A stretch of 64,000 bases of DNA from Herbidospora mongoliensis (GTDB lineage Bacteria; Actinomycetota; Actinomycetes; Streptosporangiales; Streptosporangiaceae): NCBI RefSeq assembly GCF_001570545.1, contig NZ_BBXD01000009.1:923200-987199 (forward strand). The letters run 5' to 3'. The position numbers were made by a program, and so were the translations under genes. The notes below the pieces were generated by a model that was not told where the DNA came from, did not search any database, and worked only from the letters and a program-made list of their open reading frames with translations. Position 1 is the stretch's first letter. The number at the start of each line of letters is the position of its first letter. Below, in pieces: positions 35,364 to 43,551 of this stretch.

Positions 35364-35401
35364 TTAACACGTGTGAAACATACGAGACACCCGACGGTAA
35401 C
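35364..35401 (+). promoter_or_regulatory. GlnR-type nitrogen regulator operator upstream of glnA
   Basis: Four 5-mers spaced by exactly 6 nt: TTAAC-n6-GAAAC-n6-GACAC-n6-GTAAC, matching the actinobacterial GlnR gTnAc-n6-GaAAc architecture. It ends 52 nt before the glnA GTG. A -10-like TACTTT follows at 35412-35417. Confidence 0.8.
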
Positions 35402-35453
35402 GGCACAGTCCTACTTTCAGTCTGCTAAGCCAGTGCCCCTGGGAGGTTCGAGA

Positions 35454-36878
35454 GTGTTTAACTCCGCCGACGACGTCCTGTCGTACATCCGGGACGAAGG
35501 CGTGCAGTTCGTTGACGTCAGGTTCACCGACCTGCCTGGGACGACTCACCACTTCACTTTCCCCGTCGAGAACTTCGGCCCCAACGTCTTCACCGACGGC
35601 CTCATGTTCGACGGGTCGTCGATCCGAGGATTCCAGGCCATTCACGAGTCGGACATGCTGCTGCTGCCCGACCCGTCCACGGCCGTCCTCGACCCGTTCC
35701 GCCAGCACAAGACGCTCAACATCAACTTCTTCGTGCACGACCCGCTGACCGGCGAGGCCTACAGCCGCGACCCGCGTAACGTGGCGCGCAAGGCCGAGGA
35801 GTACCTCAAGGGCACCGGCATCGCCGACACGGTCTACTTCGGCCCCGAGGCCGAGTTCTACATCTTCGACGACGTGCGCTTCCAGACCAACCAGCACTCG
35901 TCGTTCTACTACATCGACTCGATCGAGGGCGCCTGGAACACCGGCACCGCGACCGAGGGCGGCAACCTGGGCTACAAGCCGCGCTACAAGGGCGGCTACT
36001 TCCCGGTCCCGCCGATGGACCACTTCACCGACCTGCGCTCGGAGATGGTCCGCCGTCTGATCGACTCGGGCATCGAGACCGAGATGCAGCACCACGAGGT
36101 GGGCACCGCCGGTCAGGCCGAGATCGACTTCCGCTTCGGCACGCTGCTCAAGACCGCCGACAAGCTGATGTTGTACAAGTACATCATCAAGAGCACGGCC
36201 CTCGAATACGGCCACACGGTGACCTTCATGCCGAAGCCCATCTTCGGCGACAACGGCTCGGGCATGCACTGCCACCAGTCGCTGTGGAAGGACGGCGAGC
36301 CGCTGTTCTACGACGAGGTCGGCTACGCCGGTCTGTCGGACATCGCGCGCTACTACATCGGCGGCCTGCTCAAGCACGCGCCGTCGCTGCTGGCCTTCAC
36401 GAACCCGACGGTGAACAGCTACCACCGGCTCGTTCCCGGCTACGAGGCTCCGGTGAACCTCGTCTACTCGCAGCGGAACCGGTCCGCCTGTGTTCGTATT
36501 CCGATCACGGGGTCGAACCCGAAGGCGAAGCGCATCGAGTTCCGGGTTCCCGACCCGTCGTGCAACCCTTACTTCGCGTTCGCGGCCATGCTGATGGCGG
36601 GCATCGACGGCATCCGCAACAAGATCGAGCCGCCGGAGCCGGTCGACAAGGACCTCTACGAGCTTCCCCCGGAGGAGGCGCGTTCGGTTCCTCAGGTTCC
36701 GGGTTCGCTGCCCGAGGTGCTCGAGGCCCTGGAGGCCGACCACGACTATCTCCTCGAGGGCGGCGTGTTCACGCCCGACCTCATCGAGACGTGGATCGCC
36801 TACAAGCGCGAGAACGAGATCGACCCGATCCGTCTCCGGCCGCACCCGCACGAGTTCGAGCTGTACTACGACGTTTAA
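35454..36878 (+). CDS. glnA: Glutamine synthetase type I
   Basis: 474-residue GSI-beta enzyme making glutamine from glutamate, ammonia and ATP. Motifs: FDGSSIRGF (N-domain), [12 protein letters not shown] (metal site), [43 protein letters not shown] and the adenylylation loop [10 protein letters not shown] with Tyr402 as AMP acceptor. The GlnE modifier is encoded at 43.5-46.5 kb. GTG 35454 has GGGAGG 7 nt upstream; the frame upstream crosses the GlnR site and is non-coding. Expression should be induced by GlnR under nitrogen limitation. Confidence 0.97.
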   Translation: MFNSADDVLSYIRDEGVQFVDVRFTDLPGTTHHFTFPVENFGPNVFTDGLMFDGSSIRGFQAIHESDMLLLPDPSTAVLDPFRQHKTLNINFFVHDPLTGEAYSRDPRNVARKAEEYLKGTGIADTVYFGPEAEFYIFDDVRFQTNQHSSFYYIDSIEGAWNTGTATEGGNLGYKPRYKGGYFPVPPMDHFTDLRSEMVRRLIDSGIETEMQHHEVGTAGQAEIDFRFGTLLKTADKLMLYKYIIKSTALEYGHTVTFMPKPIFGDNGSGMHCHQSLWKDGEPLFYDEVGYAGLSDIARYYIGGLLKHAPSLLAFTNPTVNSYHRLVPGYEAPVNLVYSQRNRSACVRIPITGSNPKAKRIEFRVPDPSCNPYFAFAAMLMAGIDGIRNKIEPPEPVDKDLYELPPEEARSVPQVPGSLPEVLEALEADHDYLLEGGVFTPDLIETWIAYKRENEIDPIRLRPHPHEFELYYDV

Positions 36879-36893
36879 TCGTCACGTTTTCAC

Positions 36894-36924
36894 AAAAGGC
36901 CGCCGGTTTCACCGGCGGCCTTTT
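36894..36924. terminator. Rho-independent terminator after glnA
   Basis: Stem AAAAGGCCGCCGG / CCGGCGGCCTTTT with loop TTTCA. Symmetric A/T tails make it effective for the convergent small gene too. Confidence 0.92.
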
Positions 36925-36927
36925 GCG

Positions 36928-37404
36928 TTATCCGTCCGCCGGGAACCACGCCATGACGAGCATGGTGTCCGGGTGACGGTCCATCTTGACGAAGAAGGTT
37001 TCGATACGCCGGCCGTCGACCTGCTTTTCCACGCCGGCGATGACGGTACTTCCTTCTTGGGCCTCTTCGGCGACGCGGGCGGCGGAGACCTGACTCCATT
37101 CCAGGGGAAGGAACCTCTTCATCAGCTCATCCGAGGACGCGCCGTCGACGTACACGCTGATCGAGGGCTCCTCCTCGGGTGGAGCGCAGCCACTGTCTCC
37201 GTCGACCTGGCTACGGCCTTCCAAGGGAAGGATCGGCACGATGATCTCCGATAACCTCCCGATCTCCACCTCGCTCTCGCGCACGCAGTCCGGGTCCTCC
37301 CGTTGAAAGATGAACGCCAGGTAGCGGTCTATCCCGATGACCGCCACCAGACCGATCAGCACCACCACCGCCGCGATCGCCCCAACGAACAGCTTGAGTC
37401 GCAC
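36928..37404 (-). CDS. Membrane-anchored hypothetical protein, candidate immunity protein for the Rhs tip
   Basis: 158 residues. One N-terminal membrane helix (~5-25, AIAAVVVLIGLVAVIGI) and an acidic exported domain with two cysteines (CVRESEVEIG and SGCAPPEEEP) that may be disulfide bonded. No family recognised. It begins 5 bp after the stop of the Rhs/toxin gene on the same strand, the usual place for an immunity gene, and shares that gene's lower GC and mixed codon use. Immunity function is inference from position only. Confidence 0.65.
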   Translation of the reverse strand: MRLKLFVGAIAAVVVLIGLVAVIGIDRYLAFIFQREDPDCVRESEVEIGRLSEIIVPILPLEGRSQVDGDSGCAPPEEEPSISVYVDGASSDELMKRFLPLEWSQVSAARVAEEAQEGSTVIAGVEKQVDGRRIETFFVKMDRHPDTMLVMAWFPADG

Positions 37405-37409
37405 TGCAC

Positions 37410-38582
37410 CTACTTGCGATAGTCACTTGGGGACTTCAACGCCCCGTCTGCCCATGCCTGCTCGCAGATGGCCTTGATCTCCTTGAAGTATTTTTTTATT
37501 CGGGCTTCTCTGGTTCCAGGGCCGGTCCGGATCTTCTCGATGCGATCTGCGTAGATGTATGCCAGGCCCTGTGCGACATTATTGTTCCATCGGTCGGCCT
37601 TGGTATCAGGATCGTTCTTGGAGTTTCCCTTTTCGTGATTCTCCGCGACCTTCTGTGCAACTTCCTCGCCACAGGTGTCCGTGAGCGCCATCTGCCAGAT
37701 ACAGTGCCTGATCGCGTTCACTTTGCACGGTTTGTTCCGCGAGCAGCCGTCTTTCTCGGAGTGACCCTTACCGCTCAGCTTCTGCGCGTATCTGCCCCAC
37801 TCCATGACAATGAGGCACTCCCCCGCCGAAATTCCTCTGCACTCCGGAGGGAGGGGGACCTTTTTCAACCGGGCCGAGCTTTCCGCCATCCGCATTCCCA
37901 GGTTCTCCCCGAGTTCCGAGAGGATGGAGGACTCGCCTTCCGCCTCCTCCTCGGCAAGGTCGGGCAGCGGCTGACGCCTCGGGCAACCGGGGTCGTTCTC
38001 CTCTTCGTCGCAGCGATCGGCGTAGATCTCCACCGGGAGAAGGCCGGAGGGGTCGGTTTTGCCGAGCGGGTCACCGGCGGCGTACGAGTAGGAATTGCCA
38101 AGCCCAGGCTTGTCGATATCCAAGATCGGATCAGGGCTGATGAAGCGGGCCTGTCCGGGAGCGTAGAAGCGGGCGTTCATGTACACGAGTGACGACACCG
38201 GATCCTCCTGCTGACCCAGGAATCCTCTTGTCGTTCCGGGGATGTCGTCGCGGGAGCCGCGGCGTTCTCCGAACGGCAGATATTTCTGCCTTTCGACGGT
38301 TCCCGTCGCGCCCAGTGACAGTTCAATGCTTCCCGACAGGCCAGCCAGCAGCCAGGTGGGCTCCGCCTGTCCGCCCTGGCGCATCGCCAAGGTGATGCCG
38401 TCGGCCGCCTGGTAGTAGCGGCGTCCCACGACGGCGCCAGCAGTGGCTTCGAGCTCCATCATCCCCAGGTACAGAACCGATTTGCCGGCCTCGCGGCGCA
38501 GCAGCCGCTTGCCGGTCGAGGTGGCTGAGAACCGGCGGGCATGATCTCCTGGCACGAGCTCCTTGAGGACATGAACCGGCAT
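37410..38582 (-). CDS. 5'-truncated Rhs protein: Rhs core end plus DUF6973-like toxin tip
   Basis: About 390 residues. Residues matching the terminal Rhs core are present: GKRLLRREAGKSVLYLG, YLPFGERRG, FLGQQEDPVSSLVYMNARFYAPGQARFISPDP and the boundary DPLGKTDPSGL. After this junction the C-terminal ~200 residues are more AT-rich and Lys-rich. They contain NAIRHCIWQMAL ... ENHEKGNSKNDP ... DRWNNNVAQGLAYIY, resembling DUF6973-type polymorphic-toxin tips. Thousands of upstream bases expected for a full Rhs protein are missing, and no ribosome binding site precedes the possible starts at 38582 or 38636, so this is an orphan tip or pseudogene. Confidence 0.7.
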   Translation of the reverse strand: MPVHVLKELVPGDHARRFSATSTGKRLLRREAGKSVLYLGMMELEATAGAVVGRRYYQAADGITLAMRQGGQAEPTWLLAGLSGSIELSLGATGTVERQKYLPFGERRGSRDDIPGTTRGFLGQQEDPVSSLVYMNARFYAPGQARFISPDPILDIDKPGLGNSYSYAAGDPLGKTDPSGLLPVEIYADRCDEEENDPGCPRRQPLPDLAEEEAEGESSILSELGENLGMRMAESSARLKKVPLPPECRGISAGECLIVMEWGRYAQKLSGKGHSEKDGCSRNKPCKVNAIRHCIWQMALTDTCGEEVAQKVAENHEKGNSKNDPDTKADRWNNNVAQGLAYIYADRIEKIRTGPGTREARIKKYFKEIKAICEQAWADGALKSPSDYRK

Positions 38583-38583
38583 A

Positions 38584-38715
38584 AGTCTGCAGCCGGCCCA
38601 GCGAGACCTGCGTGATCTCACGGTCGCGGGCACCATCGAAGCGGTCGGGCGTACCCGGGCCCGTTTCTACCCGGCTGGGCCTCGGTTCCCGCAGGACGTG
38701 CTGGAGATCGCGACT
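38584..38715 (+). pseudogene. Relic of a Fic-family-like C-terminus
   Basis: In one frame the strand reads QRDLRDLTVAGTIEAVG then RTRARFYPAGPRFPQDVLEIA. This resembles the winged-helix end of actinobacterial Fic proteins (an LxxLVxxGxLexVGRTRARxYxAGPxFP pattern, from memory). It has a stop just upstream (38572) and no catalytic HPFxxGNGR, so only the last ~44 codons remain. It lies head to head with the Rhs fragment, marking a rearranged island. Confidence 0.4.
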
Positions 38716-38772
38716 CACCGACCCTTGCCAGCAGCAGGTCCGAGCGCAGGGAGACTTTGTCGGTCGGGTCGT

Positions 38773-38778
38773 TAGGGT
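38773..38778 (+). promoter_or_regulatory. -10 element for leaderless SMI1/KNR4 gene
   Basis: TAGGGT lies 6 nt before GTG 38785, with no ribosome binding site. Confidence 0.5.
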
Positions 38779-38784
38779 TCCGAC

Positions 38785-39285
38785 GTGACCGCTTGGGATG
38801 ATCTTCTACAGCTGGCCGGTGGCCCCGGGGTCAGCGAGGCCGACCTGCTCTTACACGAGGAGCGGCTGAGCGTGCGGCTGCCGCCGAGCTATCGCGAGTT
38901 CCTCATGGCCGCCGACGGGTGGGATCCGGAGAAGGCGCTGGCCCCGCGCCTGCGGCCGGTGGCCGAGGTCAGGTGGGCGCGGGACGTCGATCCGTATCTG
39001 GCCGAAGGCTGGGGTGATGATGATCTTCCGCGGGTTCCGGACGAGGAGTACTTCATCTACGGGCCCGAGCAGGACTGCTCGCTTCACTTCCGGCCCGAAT
39101 ACCTGCCGGACACGCTCTGCGTCTCCATCTGGGACGACGGGCAGATCGTCCTGCTCAACCCCGCGATCGTCTTCCCCGACGGGGAGTGGGAGGCCTGGGA
39201 TCTCGCCTCCTGGCATCCCGGCGCGGTCCGGTATCGATCGTTCCGTGAGCTCGCTCTGGACATGTACGCGGACGAGACGGATTAG
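38785..39285 (+). CDS. SMI1/KNR4-family (SUKH-type) protein
   Basis: 166 residues with the SUKH start pattern: GVSEADLLLHEERLSVRLPPSYREFLMAADGWDP, then an acidic beta-rich remainder (YFIYGPEQDCSLHFRPEYLPDTLCVSIWDDGQIVLLNP). SUKH proteins are frequent immunity proteins to polymorphic toxins but also have housekeeping-like copies. Its position beside the Rhs fragment, though on the opposite strand, suggests it is a retained immunity gene. Confidence 0.85.
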   Translation: MTAWDDLLQLAGGPGVSEADLLLHEERLSVRLPPSYREFLMAADGWDPEKALAPRLRPVAEVRWARDVDPYLAEGWGDDDLPRVPDEEYFIYGPEQDCSLHFRPEYLPDTLCVSIWDDGQIVLLNPAIVFPDGEWEAWDLASWHPGAVRYRSFRELALDMYADETD

Positions 39286-39304
39286 CGGCCTCCCGCTGGG
39301 GTGC

Positions 39305-40480
39305 TCATGAGGCCCATCTGAACGCGGTGCGGTGCTCGCGCATGAACCGGCGGCGGGTCAGCGCGAGGACGAGACGGATCAGCGGCCCGCCCTCGGTAAA
39401 GGCCGCCTCGAACTGCTCCGCCGGCACCTCCAGCACCGTCCACGGCACCGCGAAGGCGAGATCGGCGAACCTGAACTCGGCCCGCGCGGCCTTCTCGCTG
39501 TCGAGCCACGCCGCCATCGACAGGTGCCGCTGCACGAGCGGCAGCGCCTCGGTCTCCTCGTGGGCCAGGTGGTCGTCGAGCACCTCGCGGAAGCGGGCGA
39601 CGTCGGCGGCCAGGCGGTCGCGGGTCGGGGCGTCGGGGATCCGGGTCATCCCGCGGAAGCCCTCGGCGCACTTCTCCAGCAGCGGGTCGATCAGGTCGTG
39701 CTCGGCCTCCATCGCCGCCATCGTCGCGGCCACGTCGGCGCGCTCCAGGACGCGGGGCCAGATCGAGGTGTCCTCGATCGTGTGGTGGTGGTGCAGGGTG
39801 GTCGAGAAGGCCGTCCAGCGGCGGGCGAGGGCGGCCCAGACCTCGTGGTCGGTGAGCGGGGTGGCGGGCACCGCGCGGGACAGGTCGCGCAGGTCGCGGC
39901 GGAAGGCGTGGTGCATCACGTACATGTTGCTCAGCGGGATCGAGCCCTCGGCCGTGTGCGCCTGGCCGAGCCGGGCCTGGCGGACGTTCGCGCGCCCCTC
40001 GACCAGGTCGGCGATGCGGTCGAGCGAGCGGGCCATGTCGGGGCGGCGGTCGCGGTGGCGGGGCAGCAGGAGTGCGGCCGTGCGCTGCCGGCCCGGGGTC
40101 AGCACGTGGACGATCTCGTAGGCGTGGGTGACCAGGGTGCCGCCCTCGACGGGCTCGAACCGGAAGGTCCACACGGTCGAGTCGGTGGTCTTGCCGGCCA
40201 GGATCGTCCGGAACGCGAACTCACGCCCGGGATCGGCGGTGACGACCTCGCACTCGCGGGTCCAGCGCCAGAACGACGACCGGTTGAGCCCTTCGAACCG
40301 CGCGCCCACGCCTCGTTCGTCGCCGAGCCAGGTGCACCGGCGGGTCTCCGGGCTCCATTCGGGTGTACGGGTGACGTCGGCCACCCACCGATAGAGGTGC
40401 GGCGGATCGGCGGCGATGACGCGCGACACGCTCCCCTTCTGGCGTAAGGCCTGGGGCGGGGTGGTCGATATGGCCGTCAT
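39305..40480 (-). CDS. SRPBCC-hemerythrin fusion protein
   Basis: 391 residues. N-terminal ~150: polyketide-cyclase/SRPBCC fold (VSRVIAADPPHLYRWVADVTRTPEWSPETRRCTWLGDERGVGARFEG). C-terminal ~200: hemerythrin HHE domain with ligand candidates in LHHHHTIEDTSIWP, AEHDLIDPLLEKC and DDHLAHEETEALPLV, which fit a diiron site. Likely an oxygen, nitric oxide or redox-sensitive hydrophobic-ligand binder; role unknown. ATG 40480 has AAGGAG 5 nt upstream. Divergent from tetR, sharing a palindromic operator. Confidence 0.85.
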   Translation of the reverse strand: MTAISTTPPQALRQKGSVSRVIAADPPHLYRWVADVTRTPEWSPETRRCTWLGDERGVGARFEGLNRSSFWRWTRECEVVTADPGREFAFRTILAGKTTDSTVWTFRFEPVEGGTLVTHAYEIVHVLTPGRQRTAALLLPRHRDRRPDMARSLDRIADLVEGRANVRQARLGQAHTAEGSIPLSNMYVMHHAFRRDLRDLSRAVPATPLTDHEVWAALARRWTAFSTTLHHHHTIEDTSIWPRVLERADVAATMAAMEAEHDLIDPLLEKCAEGFRGMTRIPDAPTRDRLAADVARFREVLDDHLAHEETEALPLVQRHLSMAAWLDSEKAARAEFRFADLAFAVPWTVLEVPAEQFEAAFTEGGPLIRLVLALTRRRFMREHRTAFRWAS

Positions 40481-40504
40481 CACGTCTCCTTTGCTAGTAT
40501 TCGA

Positions 40505-40524
40505 TCCAGTCAAACTTGAATGGA
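40505..40524. promoter_or_regulatory. Candidate TetR operator between divergent genes
   Basis: TCCAGTCAAACTTGAATGGA is a 20-bp near-perfect palindrome (TCCA-n-TCAA-nn-TTGA-n-TGGA; 16 of 20 positions symmetric). It lies 3 nt before the tetR ATG and 24 nt before the SRPBCC-hemerythrin start, so one bound regulator could repress both. Confidence 0.65.
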
Positions 40525-40527
40525 TAC

Positions 40528-41178
40528 ATGATGACTGTAGCCAAAAATCCGGACCCGTCAAGGAGGTACCGTTCGCCCCTGCGCGAGGAGCAGGCCCGGC
40601 GAACGCACGCCGCCGTGATCGAGGCGGCGACCGCGTGTTTCGTGGAGAAGGGCTACGCCGCGACGACGATGAAGGACATCGCCGCCCGCGCCTCGGTGTC
40701 GGTGGAGACGGTCTACGGCCAAGGCGGCAAGGCGTCCCTGCTGCTCGCGGCGGTCGACCGCACCCTGACCGGCGACGACCTCCCCGAGCCCGTGATCGAA
40801 CGCGCTCCGCTGCGCGGCGTCAGAGAAGCGCCCGACGCGCGGGAGGCGCTGCGCCGGTTCCGCGACCTCCTGGTCGAGGGCCTGCCGCGCGCATTGCCGC
40901 TCATGTACGTGTTCCACGTCTCGGCGGGGGCCGACCAGGAGATCGGGGCGGCGTACGCGACCTATGAGGAACGCCGTCTGGCCGACATGACGAAGATCGC
41001 CGAAGCCCTGGAGCCCGGCCTGCGCGTCCCGGTGGCGGAGGCGGCCGACGTGATCTGGGCCCTGGTCAGCACGGCCTCGATCCGCGCTCTGGTCGTCGAC
41101 CGGGGCTGGGGCGTCGAACGCTGGGCCGACTGGGTGACGGCGACCCTGGAACGGACGCTGCTGGACGACATCAGCTAG
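40528..41178 (+). CDS. TetR-family transcriptional regulator
   Basis: About 216 residues. HTH region THAAVIEAATACFVEKGYAATTMKDIAARASVSVETVYGQGGKASLLLAAV (~28-75), with a variable helical ligand domain afterwards. The usual YxHFxxK after the recognition helix is altered to VYGQGGKASL, still compatible with function. ATG 40528 or the adjacent ATG 40531 may be used. Predicted to control the divergent SRPBCC-hemerythrin gene and itself. Confidence 0.9.
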   Translation: MMTVAKNPDPSRRYRSPLREEQARRTHAAVIEAATACFVEKGYAATTMKDIAARASVSVETVYGQGGKASLLLAAVDRTLTGDDLPEPVIERAPLRGVREAPDAREALRRFRDLLVEGLPRALPLMYVFHVSAGADQEIGAAYATYEERRLADMTKIAEALEPGLRVPVAEAADVIWALVSTASIRALVVDRGWGVERWADWVTATLERTLLDDIS

Positions 41179-41250
41179 GGCGGCCTCGCGGGACGTCGGC
41201 CACCAAATAGGGTCTAAGCCGCTGTGATCATCTGAAACCGGGAGTGAACG

Positions 41251-42312
41251 ATGCCGCCCCTGACCGCGTTCGAGGAGTTCTCGGACAACCTCGACTCCGC
41301 CCAGCGCCTGATGTCCACCGGTGAGAGCCTGGGCGCCCTGGGCGCGGCGTCGATCCGCGACGTCGCCGACCTCTACCGGGCCGCCTGGTCGCAGGCCGTG
41401 GCCGGCCTCGACCACTGGATCGCGCGGGAGATCGCCGACCGGGCGGTGGCGCTCGCGCTCGACCCCGGCCTGCCCCGGCCGCGCGGATACCTCCGGCTGG
41501 ACATCCCGATGGAGCTGTTCGAGCAGGTCCATCTGCGCGGGGCCGACCTCCGCGAGGCGCTGACTGCGCACTGGCGCGAGAGGTTCGCCCGCGTCACCTA
41601 CCAGCGGCCGGACGCCATCGGCGACGGCCTCGCCCAGGTGGTGGACGGGGATCTGTGGCCGCGCGTGGCCGCGGAGATGACCGCGGCGGGCCGCGCCGTG
41701 ACACCCGGCCAGGTCCGCGAGCGCCTCCACGGCATCGTCGACCGGCGTGACCGGATCGCGCACAGCGCCGATCGGAGTGCCTCCCCCGAGCCGGGGCGCA
41801 CTCCGCTCTCCGCCGCCGACACGAGGGCCGCCATCGCGTGGCTGCGCGAGCTGGGGACGGCGGTCCTCGCCGTGCTGGGCGGCCCGATCGCGACGGCCGC
41901 ACCGGCGGTTCCGAAGGCTCCGGTGGCTCCGGCCGTCGCACCCGCCGCCGGCCGCGCTCGGTCGGCGAAGCCGTTCTGGCGATCGGCGCTGGAGCGGCGT
42001 CTGTACAAATTCGCCCTGGAAGAGGGCTTCGAACTGCTGGAGGCCACGGACGAGGTGCTGTACCTGTACGGCGAGGACCGCAAGAGCGTCCTGTGCCTCG
42101 ACCGGGAGCAGGCCTCAAAGGGGGCCGTGGTCGTGGCACTTCCGCCGACGACCGATCCGTCGGGCTTCGACGCCGATCCCGAGCTGACGATCGACAGGGA
42201 AGGGCGGAACGCGAACTTCGACGCGTTCCTCGGCGACATGGCCCCCAAGGGGTTCCTGATCGTCACCTGCGGCGGCAAGGACGCCTTTCAGCGGCTCCTC
42301 AAGACGGTGTGA
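41251..42312 (+). CDS. HEPN-like protein of unknown function
   Basis: 353 residues. The helical N-terminal domain (~1-215) ends with GIVDRRDRIAHSADRS, giving an R-x4-H motif (Arg166, His171) like the catalytic motif of HEPN ribonucleases, preceded by helix-rich sequence (LYRAAWSQAVAGLDHWIAREI) as in RiboL-PSP-HEPN proteins. An Ala/Pro linker (~215-240) leads to a compact C-terminal domain (~245-353, FALEEGFELLEATDEVLYLYGEDRKSVLCL) that I do not recognise. GGGAG lies 7 nt before the ATG. Its 3' end overlaps the convergent membrane gene by 14 bp. Confidence 0.65.
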   Translation: MPPLTAFEEFSDNLDSAQRLMSTGESLGALGAASIRDVADLYRAAWSQAVAGLDHWIAREIADRAVALALDPGLPRPRGYLRLDIPMELFEQVHLRGADLREALTAHWRERFARVTYQRPDAIGDGLAQVVDGDLWPRVAAEMTAAGRAVTPGQVRERLHGIVDRRDRIAHSADRSASPEPGRTPLSAADTRAAIAWLRELGTAVLAVLGGPIATAAPAVPKAPVAPAVAPAAGRARSAKPFWRSALERRLYKFALEEGFELLEATDEVLYLYGEDRKSVLCLDREQASKGAVVVALPPTTDPSGFDADPELTIDREGRNANFDAFLGDMAPKGFLIVTCGGKDAFQRLLKTV

Positions 42313-43468
42313 CCTGGGTCTTCGACTTCAGGCCCGTCACCCGGCGGAGCATGTCCCACCAGAACGACGAGCCGAACAGCAGGGCCACCAGCGTCAGCAG
42401 GAACCCCGGCCAGTGGCTCGGGCTCCTCAGCCGGTCCCACCAGTCGCCGCCGCCCCACTTCCAGACCGGGGTCCCCGTCGTGGGGATCTCGGCGCTGACC
42501 GGGGAGTGGGTGAAGATCTTCACGAAGGCGGGGGTGCTCAGGACCTCGGTCACGCACGCGTAGGTGTCCTGCTCGGGTGCGCACTGGTCCTTGATGGGCC
42601 CGAGGGCCGCCTCGCCCTGCTCGGCGAAGGCGGCGATGGCCGAGCGGTAGGCGCTGTCGTTGAGCAGGGTCTTGCCGTACTCCAGGGAGTCCATGCTGAA
42701 CAGCAGCGTCACCAGCAGTGACAGCACCCCGACGGCCACCCGCACGAAGCGGCGGTAGAGGACCGTCAGCCGTTCCATCTCGCCGTTGAACCAGTCTTCG
42801 ACGCCCTTCCTGAACGTCTCCAGGTCGACCCCGGCCTTGGCCCACATGCCCGCCAGCGGCCGGTAGAGCGGGGAGTCGAGCCGCTTCAGCTCGGCCAGCA
42901 GGGCGTCGACGCCGCCTCGTTCACTGGCGATCTCCAGCACCGCGACGCTGAAGCGCGAGGGCGGGATGTCGGCGATCGACGTCTTCCCCTGGCGGGACTC
43001 GTCGATCTCCTGGAGCCGCTCGTGGAGCAGGTCGGTGAAGCGTTCGCCCTGGTGGGCGGGCGCCTGTTCGGAGTTGGCGGGGGCGATGTCGACCGGGGCG
43101 GGGGTGGGGCTGAACTTCGGCCGGGGGTCCTTGCCGAAGGGGAGTTTGACGAAGACGCCGAGGATGGTCGCCGGCAGGCGCGACCGGGTGGCGTTGCGCA
43201 GCGGCGGAAGCAGGTCGGCGAGGGCGCTCCGGAGGCGTCGCCCCAGGGCGGACACCCCGCGCAGCCGCCGGTCGAGCCACCGCACGAAGCCGGACACGCG
43301 GTTGATCTGCTCGCCACCGTCGAGGGTGTCGCGCAGGTAGGCCCAGAGGAACTTGCTCCGGATCCCCAATAATCGGACGACGCCCTCATTCAACCCGCTG
43401 ACGAGCAGGGATAAGAGCAGGAACGCGAGCACCAGCCCAATGGCCAGATCTACGTAGTACGAGACCAT
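42299..43468 (-). CDS. Hypothetical multi-span membrane protein
   Basis: 389 residues with an N-terminal membrane helix (~5-28, DLAIGLVLAFLLLSLLVSGL), a long charged cytosolic region (~30-225), a helix at ~233-253 (VAVGVLSLLVTLLFSMDSL), an extracytoplasmic loop with two Cys (DQCAPEQDTYACV), and a final helix near ~345-370. The opening NEGVVRLLGIRSKFLWAYLRDTLDG occurs in several bacterial proteins of unknown function. The frame continues 300 codons upstream as a shadow of glnE. No ribosome binding site is seen; ATG 43468 is chosen because it starts right before the first helix. Confidence 0.72.
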   Translation of the reverse strand: MVSYYVDLAIGLVLAFLLLSLLVSGLNEGVVRLLGIRSKFLWAYLRDTLDGGEQINRVSGFVRWLDRRLRGVSALGRRLRSALADLLPPLRNATRSRLPATILGVFVKLPFGKDPRPKFSPTPAPVDIAPANSEQAPAHQGERFTDLLHERLQEIDESRQGKTSIADIPPSRFSVAVLEIASERGGVDALLAELKRLDSPLYRPLAGMWAKAGVDLETFRKGVEDWFNGEMERLTVLYRRFVRVAVGVLSLLVTLLFSMDSLEYGKTLLNDSAYRSAIAAFAEQGEAALGPIKDQCAPEQDTYACVTEVLSTPAFVKIFTHSPVSAEIPTTGTPVWKWGGGDWWDRLRSPSHWPGFLLTLVALLFGSSFWWDMLRRVTGLKSKTQVTPS

Positions 43469-43551
43469 TGGACCGTGATACACCCCTGCCGTAAGCGCCG
43501 CAACCGGCTGATCACTCTTCGCACAGGACGCTTTCGACCATAGGTGGGTGA

